Below the pieces are notes generated by a model. That model did no database searches and had not been told where the DNA came from. It saw only the letters and a program-made list of their open reading frames with translations. From Limnephilus marmoratus (taxonomy: Eukaryota; Arthropoda; Insecta; Trichoptera; Limnephilidae), in assembly GCA_917880885.1 (NCBI GenBank), contig OU862913.1, positions 26,669,286 to 26,733,285 on the forward strand: a stretch of 64,000 bases of DNA, written 5' to 3'. The translations under genes were made by a program, and so were the position numbers. Position 1 is the stretch's first letter, and every line of letters begins with the position of its first letter. Positions 11,901 through 23,900 of this stretch are shown here, piece after piece.

Positions 11901-14900
11901 ACAAAAACGAAAATGTTTCTGAAGTTGGATGATTGACTGTGTGGTAAATAATTGGAATGTAAGGACAAGGGAAACCAAAGGCACTTACCAAAATACGAAG
12001 GGCGAAACACCAAAAAACACAACTAGTTGATTGCAAAATGTCAGGCCATCTCACTGTACAGTGTTGATTGTTATTTTCTCTTGTTTTGTTTCACCATGGT
12101 GTCATTGGTTGGGTAGGGTAGGAAGGAAAAATGACATTCTGGTAAGAACTATGCATATTGTCATTATTTCAAAACCAAACAGTTGTGCTTACCATTCGTA
12201 AGGAGAGAAGCGCGCCATGACAAAGAGCGTGAAGGAGACCAGGATGTAGGCGGCAAGCACGTACAGCCAGATCTCTATGGCCAGCGGGTTCAGGAAGCTG
12301 AATAGGCGGGTGGGCTGCGACGTGGGCGCCTGCGATACATAACACACAATCAATCAACTAAATTACAATTTTTTTTTGTTAAACTTTATGAGTAAAACCG
12401 CAAAACCTCAAATTGTTTTTTTAATAAAATGGATAAAGATTTATCCAGACACTATCTACGAGGGTGGTCTGAAAAGTTTCCGACCTGAACGTGAAGATGG
12501 CAGCACTCGTCAATAAAAGCTAGTGAATGTAGTTGAGCATCTTTTGACAGTTACTCACCAAAGTTTCGGCTATTTCGGATGCGCAGTTTTTAGTTGACAG
12601 TCGTTTGAGTGAGTCGATGTGTGTGTTTTTGTGAAAATGGAAAAAAAAAAATTATTTTGAAAGGCAATACGCCTACACAAATCAAAGATGAGTTGGACTC
12701 TGTGTATGGGGACTCTGCACCATCATTTACCACAGTGAAATTTTGGGTAGCTGAATTAAAACATGGCCGTAAGAGCTTGGCAGACGATGAACGTTTGGGA
12801 CGTCCAAAAACTGCAACTACTGACGATAAAATTGCTAAAATTCACCAAATAGTATTAGACGACCGCCGAATTAAAGTGAGAGAGATAGCAGAGGTTATGA
12901 AAATGTCCAAAGAACATGAGCATTTAATTCGGGTTTGAATCATACATAAAGATGGCAGTCAATAAAATATGCGTTAAGAAAATGAAGATAATGTGGGTGG
13001 TTCTTAGTCGAAGAATGGTACAGTTAAAATTGTAAAAGACTAAGTTTGGAGATCGTGCTTTCGGAGAATCTGGGCCTAAGGCTTGGAATAGACTCCCTCC
13101 GGAATTAAGATGCATAACAAGCCCAATAGTGTTTAGGTGCAAACTAAAAACCTACCTTTTTGGGCTCTCATACCCTTAATTTAAATATACCTATCTGAGA
13201 GTATCATACTTGTATTGCCTATGATATGTGTGGCGGTCACTTAACCCGCTCTGCGAAGTTTACTGCTGCGCCACTGACCTCCTCGGAATACGCTAGAAAA
13301 TACGGCATACCTACCTTTAGCGAGTACCGTAACGTAGTAGTAATAATAATCCGCCACCTACGCGAAAGTGCTAGAACGTCTGGCTGTACCGTTCAAGTGC
13401 CCGCAGAAAGTTCGAGTGATTTCTCTCCTTTGTGTGAGTTCATGCATTACCTACCGGGAGACTAATTACTCGCCACGAGTATATAAGCCGCGCTCGCTTG
13501 CTCGGAGCCAGTCAGTCAGTACTTTCCATTCATCGAATAAGGAACACAGTCCGAGCAGTGCAGTAACTCTTTAAGTGCCTGCGCCCGGCACGGGCCCGCG
13601 CAGGTAGTAGTGAAATCCATTTATCCAGTGTGACCCAGGAACATTCTAGCACCTTCGAGGAACTTCTCCAACTACCATCTCGACATGAGATGGCAATCAA
13701 CATCCTGCAACGAGCAGCAACAACAACCGGCAACGCGCCAGCATCCTCATCCTGCAACGAGCAGCAACCACAACCGGCAACGCGCCAGCATCCTCATCCT
13801 GCAACGAGCAGCAACCGCAACCGGCAACGCGCCAGTATCCTCATCGCCTCTCAAGGTTCCTTCCTGCGTCACGTGTGTGCTCCGACCCACTGGACACATA
13901 GCCGCCATACCTCGTCAACGCGACGATGGTCGACCGCCTGGATCAAGGTCACTTCTACACCGCCATGGTGTAGTGCAACACGCCGGCTTCCTGAAGACCT
14001 GTGATCTTCACCGCCGTAGTGTCCTGACCTTTCCTTCACTCATCACCACTGTCACTCCGCTCCGCATCGACCTCCGCTACGTAGCAACAATAAAGACTGA
14101 CTCACACATCGACTGACGCCTTTTATTTCTCGTCCCATCTCTACCGATACGGACCGCTCCCTCATTATGTATTAATCACACTTTTCTTACTGAATTAAAA
14201 TTACTCGAGTCCTTACACATCAATCTGTCTCTTGACGAATCACATTTAGGAAGATCAAATACTTACAGGTACTACTGCACCACCCACCATTAAATGTTGC
14301 TTTTACTTTCCAAAATACACTCATCAAAGAATACATTACATGTTAATATTAAAATAATTTTTCAGGATTAAACAATATGTGTTCACAATTATGTCCCCTA
14401 CATGCGAACTCTATCTAAATTTCTTTAAATGGACAATATACAGTGTTAATTTCAAGCGACCTCCCAGGTAAGTATGGTCCTGTTTTCATTAAATTTTAGG
14501 CAGCATCGCGTTCATTGGTCAAAATATTGTACATATATTTTCGCATCGAAATGTATTATAAGTTTGTACAGCGCCCATGAGGTGATTTTTCGCAAAAACG
14601 GCGCTTTATAAATCATCCAAGTATAATTATTATTATTAAATCGAATATCGACACCTTGGCGCAGTGGTCAGCGCATTTGCCCGGAAAGCGAAATGTCCTG
14701 GGTTTGAGTCCCAGAGGTGCAAATATCTTTTTCTGATATTCTGTTTCCAGTAAATTACAATCATTTAAAATCAATCAAACTTACTACAGCACCTCACTTT
14801 TTGTTGTTTCTGGTAAAAATAATTAATAAAAAATTCCCAAATTTTATAATTTTTTTTCAACTTGCGGAGGGAAAGAATCGTTCTGAAAAGCGAACAAATT

Positions 14901-17900
14901 AGCCAAATGGTTAGGTTTAACCGGTCAAAGGCCATCAAAATCCACGAAAAATACAGAAATTTCCTAACAAAACACCATTTTGAATTTTGAATTGAATGTT
15001 TTGTGGATTAATTTTGAGATATCGTATATTTTATTGACCGAAACACATTCCTAGAACAATAAACTATGTACCAAAACAACATTACTTGCGTTTAATTACA
15101 TAAATTGATAGGTTTTACGATGTTTTCGTCAAGCAAAACGCATCGATTTCACAGAAAGAATCGCGGCAAATTTGACATTTCGATGCCACAGATAAAATCG
15201 TTTTAAAATATTCTGGGGTTGCAAGGGGCAATCATATGGGGAAATGTTGGCGCAAGCGATTCTGACCTTGTTCTTCCTACAAATTCTGTACATAGAGGGG
15301 TCAAAATCGCAGGCAAACATATTTTTACAGAAATATTTATTTTGCGCATGCGTACAAAGCGCGCGCGCCCGCGCGTCTCCGGCAAATGACAGGTTAAGTG
15401 ATGCATGAACGTGGAACGTAGAGAGTGTGAAAACAGTGTGCAATATAGTTGTGAATGATGAATACTGGGAGCAGGTGGTAGTATGTTTACGAGAGAAGGG
15501 AAGGCTGATAGAAATATTGAAAGAAAGGTAAATGCAGGCAACTCCATTAATGGAGGACTGAATGCCGTTGGCGCTAATAAAAAACTGTCAAAAGAAGCGA
15601 AACTAGCAGTCCACAATGGAGTGCTGGTACCTACCCTGATGTATGGCAGTGAGACATGGAACTGGCAGAGGAAGGATGAAAGTAGATTGAATGCTGTGGA
15701 AATGAGATCCCTGAGGCGAATGTGTGGTAAAACCATCTATAATCGTGTGAGAAACGTGTAGATCCGCAAAGAATGCAAGGCTGATGTAAGCATAATGAGT
15801 AAGATTAAGAAAGGGACCTTCAGATGGTTTGGGCATGTAGAGTGAATGAAAGAAGAAAATAGCGTAAGAAGTATATATGACGCAAATGTGAATGGTAGAA
15901 GAAGTCAGGGACGCTCGAGGAAGTCATGGCACGATCAAGTGAATCAGATACTTGAGTCGGGCCATGTCAAAAGTCAGAATAATCGAAGAGTATGTATTAG
16001 ACGATGTATGAATATGAATGAGGCAAAGAGTGTGTCCCAAGACCAAGTTGTTTGGCTGTTTGGTTGGCATAATGGTTAGTTAGTTAGTTATGAATGTGAA
16101 TGAGGCCTCACCTTGAACAGAATGCCAATTCCCAGGTTCATGAAGGGTTTGGTGAAGTCGATAACCGTCTCGCGGGCATAGTTGATTGTCATTGACGCCA
16201 CGGCCAAATCTGCTTTCTGAAAATCAACATTTTACGTTTAAAATAAGTTTATTTTCAAAATAAATTATAACTAGGAACAGCAGATCTGTGAAAAATCACC
16301 GGATAGTCCAATTCACGACAAACCAGTTCCAATTTTTTAATCAGGATTGTAAACTGCTTATGTTTTAAACTGCACCTGCTCTCAACACAGGAATTCCTAG
16401 TGAAACAGGCATAGTACATCGCTGATGTAATGAAAAGAAGAATGCGTTAATAAATAAATATTTTTATTCAATTGATAGCACATCATGGATACGTAGCTTA
16501 TCCTCTCACCTGTTCTTTTTAATGCTTATATGCGAGAGAGAATGAGTCACAGAAAAGGTGTAAAGATACACGGGCAAAAGGTGGATATGATAAGGTTTGC
16601 TGACGATATTGCTATGGTTGCCGAAAGCGAAGAAGAACTGCAAGAGGCCTTAACAACCATGCAAAGCATTCTTCAAAACAATTACAACATGAAGATACAT
16701 AAAGACAAAACAAAGCTGCTGACTGTAGGCCGAACGCAACATCAGATGAGAGTAGAGATGTCAGGAGTTCCACTAAAGAACACCAAGGAGTTTTTCTACC
16801 TCGGGAGCAAAATAACATGGGACGGTCGGTCTAAGAGCGAGGTCGACAGCCGTATACACCAGGCTAGGCTTGCATTCAATAAAAGGTCGAAAATAATAGA
16901 ATCAAATAATATAGACCTAAAACTGAGAATACTCCTCATCAAGACCTACGTATGGAGTATCTTGATGTACGGCTGCGAAACATGGTGCCTATCCGAAACA
17001 GATAAACGGAGACTAGAGGCTTTTGAGATCTGGTCCTATAGAAGACAATTAGGAATTTCCTGGAGAGACCACATTACAAATGAGGAGGTTCTCCAAAGAA
17101 TCGAAGGAGGAAGGCACCTGTTCAGGACCTTGTCCGAAAGGCGTGCAAAATGGTGACCCGACAATTCGTCCTGCGACAATTCATCCGGCGACAGTTCATC
17201 CTGCGACAGTTCATCCGGCCGACAGTTCATCCTGCCGACAGTTCATCGTGCCGACAGTTCATCCCGCCGACAATTCATCCGGCGACAATTCATCCTGCCT
17301 GATCATTTAGAAGATTTTTATTAAGTAAGTATGCAAAGAGGATATACGGCCATACAACCAAAATCGATATACTTATATCTGAAGGCATCTTGAGTGGAAA
17401 TCCGCTGTAAAAATATTTTCGACTCTCCGAAGAAGCATGCGTGAATATCAAAATATGACATACTTATACGTGCAGTCGGCTTAGCAAAGAACGGTAAAGA
17501 TTCCTACTTGCATCTAATATAACTTTTTTATCTGAAATTAACACCATTTTTTTAGGGTGAATCGACTGATTTAAAAAAAAAAAACACAAGAGTCCCAACC
17601 GTCTCGAGCCAGTGAGTGCCAATGGCATCCCCAATTTTGGTATGGTGTGATGCTGAAGGTAGTGGTGAGGGGAAGGAGATGTGGAAAACGTATCTTCCTG
17701 GCTATTCAGATCTAGTCACCAAACACGGCTAGGTTAGGTTAGGTTAGGTCAGGTTAGGTTAGGTTAGGTTAGGTTAGGTTGTACGGCCGTATATCCTCTT
17801 TGCATACTTACTTGAAGAAAAAATCTTCTAAATGATCAGGCAAGATGAATTGTCGCCGGACGAATTGTCGGCAGGATGAACTGTCGGCAGGATGAACTGT

Positions 17901-20900
17901 CGGCAGGATGAACTGTCGCAGGATGAACTGTCGCAGGATGAACTGTCATGGAACCGTGCAAGATGGATCGGTCATGTAATACGACAAGAAGGCCTCTTGC
18001 ATGCCATAATGGACGGTATGACCGAGGGGATAAACTCTAGGGGACGCCCACGTTGAGAGTATATGCAGACTTCAAAAGAGCTGCACGAGACAGGGAAGAG
18101 TGGAAGAGACGAATAGATGAAATTGCAGCAAACCAATCCCAGGATTGAAACCAGAGAAAGAGCTTTTCCTGAATCTGTTGTATGAGGAAAGAAACGCAGA
18201 GGTCTGCAAATCGTTCCACAGGCAAGTTGTTGAACCTATTCATGAATGACAACATTAAAAAAATCATTAAAACATATTAAAAATCATTAATCATACCTTC
18301 GAATTTTAACCTTTTCCCCGCGTTGAACTACTCCGTTTTTTCAATACCCATATGCGGTACATGTATATGTCATATTTCAAATACCACGAGGCACGAGGAC
18401 ACATTCACTTGATTATAGATGTTTTTTACGAAATACAATTTTACTTTCGAAATATGCCTGAAGATGTCAGCATCGTGATAGTTACACGAATATCCTAGCG
18501 AGCGGGAAAAAATGCTGTGACATAGTAGCGCTGTGATATCGGCAGTCGAAGTTAGAGTAACAAGGGCTGATACGGGCGCGTGTGAGGCGTGGCTTTTGCC
18601 GTATCAACTGTTGTTACGATCGCGTGGAAAAAGTTAATATGGAGACATAAAAACTTATTATAGTGCTGTATAGAGAATGTATTAACCTGTATTTTAACAA
18701 TTATCTCATATTTGTAGGATTTATATTACGTAGGGTCCTGCATGTTGTTACCTTAACCCTTCGAATAATAAGAAAATAATTTTCTGTCAAATTTTGCCTA
18801 TCAAGGTTTGTGCGCAAAATTCCTGGGTCTTCCCATGCATTTTAAATGTACCTATTTATTGGGTTTTTTTAACGCTTTTGCAAAAAAAAAATTGTTCTAA
18901 AATCTAGATAAAATAACCTTTCCGGTGTGTTTATTAGAAATCAACATTTTTGTTTCTAAATATTAAAATTGTAATATTGGAAATTTAAATTGGCTAAAAA
19001 ATGCATACATGAGTATTTCTCAAAAAAAGTGTACATTTTGGAAAAATAAAGTGTGCCTAGAAACAGTTCAAAAATAACACATGTTTTTAATTAAGCATAC
19101 CAAAAAAAATTGTACCATTTTGTAGAATAAATATTAGGCTTTAAAATAACGAAGAAAAAACATTACAATCGTATTAATTCGCAAATATATAAATTTTTTA
19201 AAAAATAACGATTTTTACCTTTCATACAAAATAAAATTGCCACCCTGCCTACCTCATGTGTTTATACCTCATAAAATGCAATAATAACGTTATAATATAT
19301 GAATTTTTGTAAGTTTTAGGGTCTTAATTTAATGTAGTTTCTGTCCAAAGTAATTTTCTATTGGGTTTCATAATAAATTAATAATTTATACACAAAAATC
19401 AAAGTGAGTCATATTCATTTACTTTTTAGTAACTACTCTTTCGTTACGTTTTATTTGTACTTCCACCGTAATTTCTGAACCCATTTTTTACATTTTACAC
19501 AGGCAACAATAACTTCATTCTGGTTGGATGTTGGTCTGACGTCTCCGCCATAACATTAATTGTTAAAGTCAGTTAAAGGTGTTTCTTTAGTGGTACTACA
19601 ATTTCGTAACAGAAAATATTATTGCCTTTTTTTCACAAAACGGTAAGTCTTTTTCTACTCATCTTTTTGTAATATGTGCGGTACAAACATAGCTCAGCTT
19701 ACATATTTACAGTTTTAAATTTTATCAAACCATTGACTTTTTATAACCCCATTTTTATTAAAATTTCGTAACGTTTATTATGAATTTCGTAACGTAACGA
19801 AAAAGTTCAATGTAAAGCTGAGTGTACACAGTTACAACCTGATTAAAAATAGTAGGTATATTTTAAAGGTGTCAGAAAATAAATAATTTTTTTTTTTAGA
19901 AAATAAATAATAATTTTAAATGTGTGTATATTGAAAAACGACAGTAAAACACCAACAAGTTATAAAAGAACAAAAACATCCAATTGATATAATACAAACA
20001 GATGAGACAGAAAAACCAAGTAAGGAAATAAAAAGTCATATAGAAGGATTGACCACTGATTTAAATTCAATGCCAATAATTTTTTTCGACAATTTAGTAA
20101 GTGACGAAGTTATAATTACAGGTGATAAATATATGTCGGATGCAATAACATTTAATGAAGCAGAGTTTATTTTCAACGATTTTGATGACAACATTGGAGA
20201 TGCTATTATAGGAAATAATAATGCCATAGAAAAAAACACTGATATTGAAAATATGAATAATGAAAATGAAATTGAAGATTCTCACAAAATCAAAGACAAA
20301 CCATGTGGACTGACCATTCTTAAAGACGAAAAACTGGAAAATATACATACAAAAAATATAGTGGTTTGTAAGGGCCTTATCTCTAAATCTCTTTCACTAA
20401 ATAACTATATTCATACTCCAAAGCGGAGTGATAAACCAAAGACTGAAAAACTGATTGTGAAACCAAATGTGTCTCGGAAAGATTTCGACTATTATAAAGA
20501 TGAGGGAGAAATTTATAAAACGCTAATGGATAGTGATTCAAATTAAACAATTGTATGTTATTAAATTTTTAAATGTTTTAATCAGTTCTTTAATTTCTTA
20601 AGATTTTTTGAATATTATGTCAGACCTTAAGAGGAAATACTAGCTGCGCTTTTCTATACAAACGTATTCCCCGTTTATCTCTCTGGATTTTGACCCTAGA
20701 GCAAAATTTTTTTTTACATAATATAGATATTGACCACTAGCGTGTCGGTACGTTTTGTTTTTTTTGATAATTTACTTCTCATAGAAGTTACGACCTTCCA
20801 AAAATGAATAAAATTGCCTAATTTAAACGCCGTCAAAAAACGTTCAGTATACAAACTAAACAATGTATTTTGAAAAAAAGCAAAACGTACCGACATAGAA

Positions 20901-23900
20901 TATTTTCTTTTAATACAGTTAGTGAAAAAAAATTTTTAAATCCGTCCAGTTTTGGAGAAGAAAAATGGGGAATACAAAACATCGATTTCGAAGATTTTAT
21001 TTAGGTATTTTCGGCCCGACGTGCAGGTGTCCCTTTCGCTCATTTCTCCTGAGGGGGGCCGGGGAACGTGGGTTTTGACAAATACATACATATAATGCGA
21101 AGTAGTGATGTAAAGAATTTTATCGGTAGACTAGTGTTGTCCTTGCCCGAGTAATCGATATTTTTTATTCGTTTTTTTTCTGTTTAGTGACTCATCGCGG
21201 TATACCAATACTGACCGAGCTTTCATACTAAAATTGTGCAAAATTAAATTTTTTTATGTCAAGTACTATAATAAATTTTCAATTTGGGAGGCGTTTTAGG
21301 TACCATCGCCCCGGGAACCATTTATTGGATAACCAACACCCCCGCCACTTGGTCACCGCAAGTGGTCCTCTATGTTTGGTGACAGAGCCTGGGTTCCCGG
21401 GTTCACGGATGAGGTCTGCATGGGTTTTGGTGGCGGATAATTTTGTCCACTTACTGCGTGGCGGGCCGGATTGGGAGAAACTGGAAGAGGAAGATCTTTT
21501 GATCTCTACAGCTGGACTCTCCACCATCATTTCATACTTTTACCTACCTTTTCCCTACCCAAAACTTCCTTTCCTTCCTTATCCTAAAAATACCCTCCAC
21601 ACAGCTTCTCCAATGATGTCCAACAACTTCTCCAACAAAGTCCCTGAGCGATTATTTTTCCTCGGTGCCTCCAATGTGAGGTTTATGTTTTTAAAAAAAA
21701 TCTGTTTCAAATTTTTAGTTGAGAGTCGCTTACATTGCCTTCAGTGATTAATTGAAATTTTTTGTTTGTAAACACTTTATTGTACAAAATTTTTTACCAC
21801 TATACAATGAATTTTAAACAATTTATGATTTAGATCTTTCTCTCGCCGGTAAATTTCTTGATATGCGACCGTCAATTGTTTCTGGTAAAAGGCATTGGTG
21901 GTAGAAGTTTTTCTAACAGTGGTTCAATTTTTTGCCAGATTGAATCGTCCCTTTCAATTTTTTCATACGGCAAACCTTTAGGACTCCACACGACAAAATA
22001 ACAGTATTTACGACGAGTAATGTGTAACTGGCCTTGTACTTGGTAGAAGTAATTGTGATTCCGTTTTAATGTTGAAGCATTGTCTTCAATTTTACAGTTA
22101 TCAATTTTTTTTGTTCAAATCCTTCTTCTGGTGACATATTTACTATACTATATGGGCATTTCACTTCAATTATAGAATCCTTGCCAAAAAGGCCATCCGG
22201 ACTTGCCGCTAAAAAGTTTTTGTTTTCATCGATAAATAGTCCACAGGCGAATACCTCTAATTTTGTTTCTTTTGTAAATTGCTCAATTGCTTGGTTTTCA
22301 TTTTCTTTCCCATAATTTGTGGCCATATTTCCTTTAAATGGCGAGTACAGTAGCGAGTTTAATACTCTCGCAACTGAAGTTTTTGGCCGTAGCTTACATA
22401 TTTTTGTCCAAAGTTAGAAGCTGTAAGCCGCTTACGCCTTTCAATTGTCCACAAATTATTATTGCTTTGGCCCACCGTATTCCTTTCGAGTTCATCCTTA
22501 TTCGATGGAGATAATTCTTTGAAAAATTCCTCTTTATCGTTTCAAATAATTCAGCTGGCATATCTGGATCTAATTCCAATTGACCATAATTTTCATCAGG
22601 CCCTGCAACTTTTTTTCTCTTTTCTGTCGTGTTTTCGTAATACCTTAGTTTTATTTTTCGACACCTCTGTATTGTCTCCTTCGAACGTCGTTTTCTTTCA
22701 ATAAAATGCTTCGTGTAGTTGCCAGGACTGTGGCCTTGGATTTTTTTTGTATTCGTGAATGGGTTGTCATTTCACTATTCCACGAAGTTACTGCTCAAGA
22801 AGCTCAACTGCTGAAGTTATCCCATTTTTGTAAAATTTGCTCTTTTTCCGCCTATAAATTTGGCTATAACGTTGTTGAATTGCTCCACAGTGTTATTTGT
22901 CACGTTAATAATAAGACTTTCTGCATTTGCTATTAGAGACGACAATAATTGTTGAATATCAGTCCTGTTCCACAATCTTGAAGATCGCTTACTAAATTTG
23001 GATCATTAGTATACTTCTCCGACTTGCAATAGTATGACGAACATTTTGTATGATCACCAAAAACATGGTTTGCGGCATTTTTTTGTCCATTTTCAGATTT
23101 TTTACTTTATCACTTTGTGCCGTGTTTTCTTGCTCTTTTCTGTAATTTACTGCTCAAACTATAGCTTTTCTCATACGTAAAACGTTTGCTTCAACCTTTT
23201 TCCTTATGTGAACTGGTACAAAGCCTTTAGCGTTGTTGGTTTTTTTTCTAAGTGCTTTTATTTTATTGCAAAAATTGCGAAGTAAGTGATTTTTGCACTT
23301 TTTTTTGTACTATGAAGTTGGGCCTGAAGCCTTGGGTTGAAGTTTCGCTAATATTGTCTTCATGTAATTAAATATTACAATTTAAGGTTTTATAAAGTTG
23401 AAAATAAAAATAAAAAGTTTTGAAGTTTAAAAAAATTATATATTTGTTTCCTTTATTTCAAACTGACTGTAATAAATATTAAAAAAAAATGTGTAGGTAA
23501 ATCTATCTATAGGTAAAAGACCAACATTTTTGATTGAATTTTGAACGAACTAACACATCCTTTTTTGTATTTACTGCTTAAAGAAACTCAAAAATACAGG
23601 AGTACAAATCAAACCTCAGCAAGCGATATATCTAACATTTTAAACATTATTATTTACAAACATGTCAACTCACACGTATGATACACACAACACAATAAAT
23701 CCATTTAGATTTAATTGTCTAATAAAATATGTAAGTGCTTTTATCTTTTTCGTTATCGTAATTTTAATTAGAAAAAAACTTAAGGTGGGCTATTTTTAAA
23801 CCTTTTTTATCTCTACATATTATAAAGTAAAGTCCCCCGCGCCGTCTTTCTGTCTGTCTGTCTGTCTGTCTGTCTGTTCGCGATAAACTCGAAAACTACT

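Larger units (their letters stand above)
5748..12181 (-). mobile_element. BEL/Pao LTR retrotransposon, 6434 bp, recently inserted but broken
   Basis: Complete element read on the minus strand: 5' LTR 12181-11833, primer-binding site, gag-pol in four open pieces, polypurine tract, 3' LTR 6096-5748, GTTGT target duplication. The domain order (DUF1759 gag, zinc knuckles, aspartic protease, reverse transcriptase with YVDD, RNase H, integrase, DUF5641) is diagnostic of BEL/Pao. The coding region is interrupted by a frameshift near 10630, an in-frame TAG at 10406-10408 and a frameshift at 9092-9095. It lies in the same orientation as the receptor gene, inside intron 11, adjacent to the exon 11 donor. 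Confidence 0.97.
17154..17954. mobile_element. Foldback element with tandem-repeat arms
   Basis: Bounded by a 12 bp near-identical direct repeat (cgtgcaaaatgg 17142-17153; cgtgcaagatgg 17955-17966). Left arm about 17158-17353, right arm about 17782-17950, inverted to each other. Each is made of 13-14 bp units such as cgacagttcatcctg plus a unique inner part (tgatcatttagaag, gcaaagaggatatacggcc). The architecture resembles FB/Galileo-type foldback transposons. The loop carries unique sequence, a SINE fragment and a telomere-like array. Confidence 0.85.
16495..18290 (+). pseudogene. LINE RT fragment interrupted by a foldback element
   Basis: The frame from about 16500 reads [31 protein letters not shown] (RT catalytic ADD), [22 protein letters not shown] and [15 protein letters not shown]. 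It is cut at 17153. After the inserted 17154-17954 the coding sequence resumes (IGHVIRQEG, then GRPRL-type and DREEWKRR, partly frameshifted) and ends in an A-rich 3' tail near 18290. Confidence 0.88.

Noticed and set aside
13630..14116. 124- and 143-codon overlapping frames rich in Q, A and T
   Set aside because: Span a 47 bp tandem repeat inside an LTR-like block; the period breaks frame and two frames are open together.
16530..17156. Host gene with reverse transcriptase domain
   Set aside because: LINE ORF2 fragment: family motifs, truncation and A-rich tail, and interruption by a transposon.
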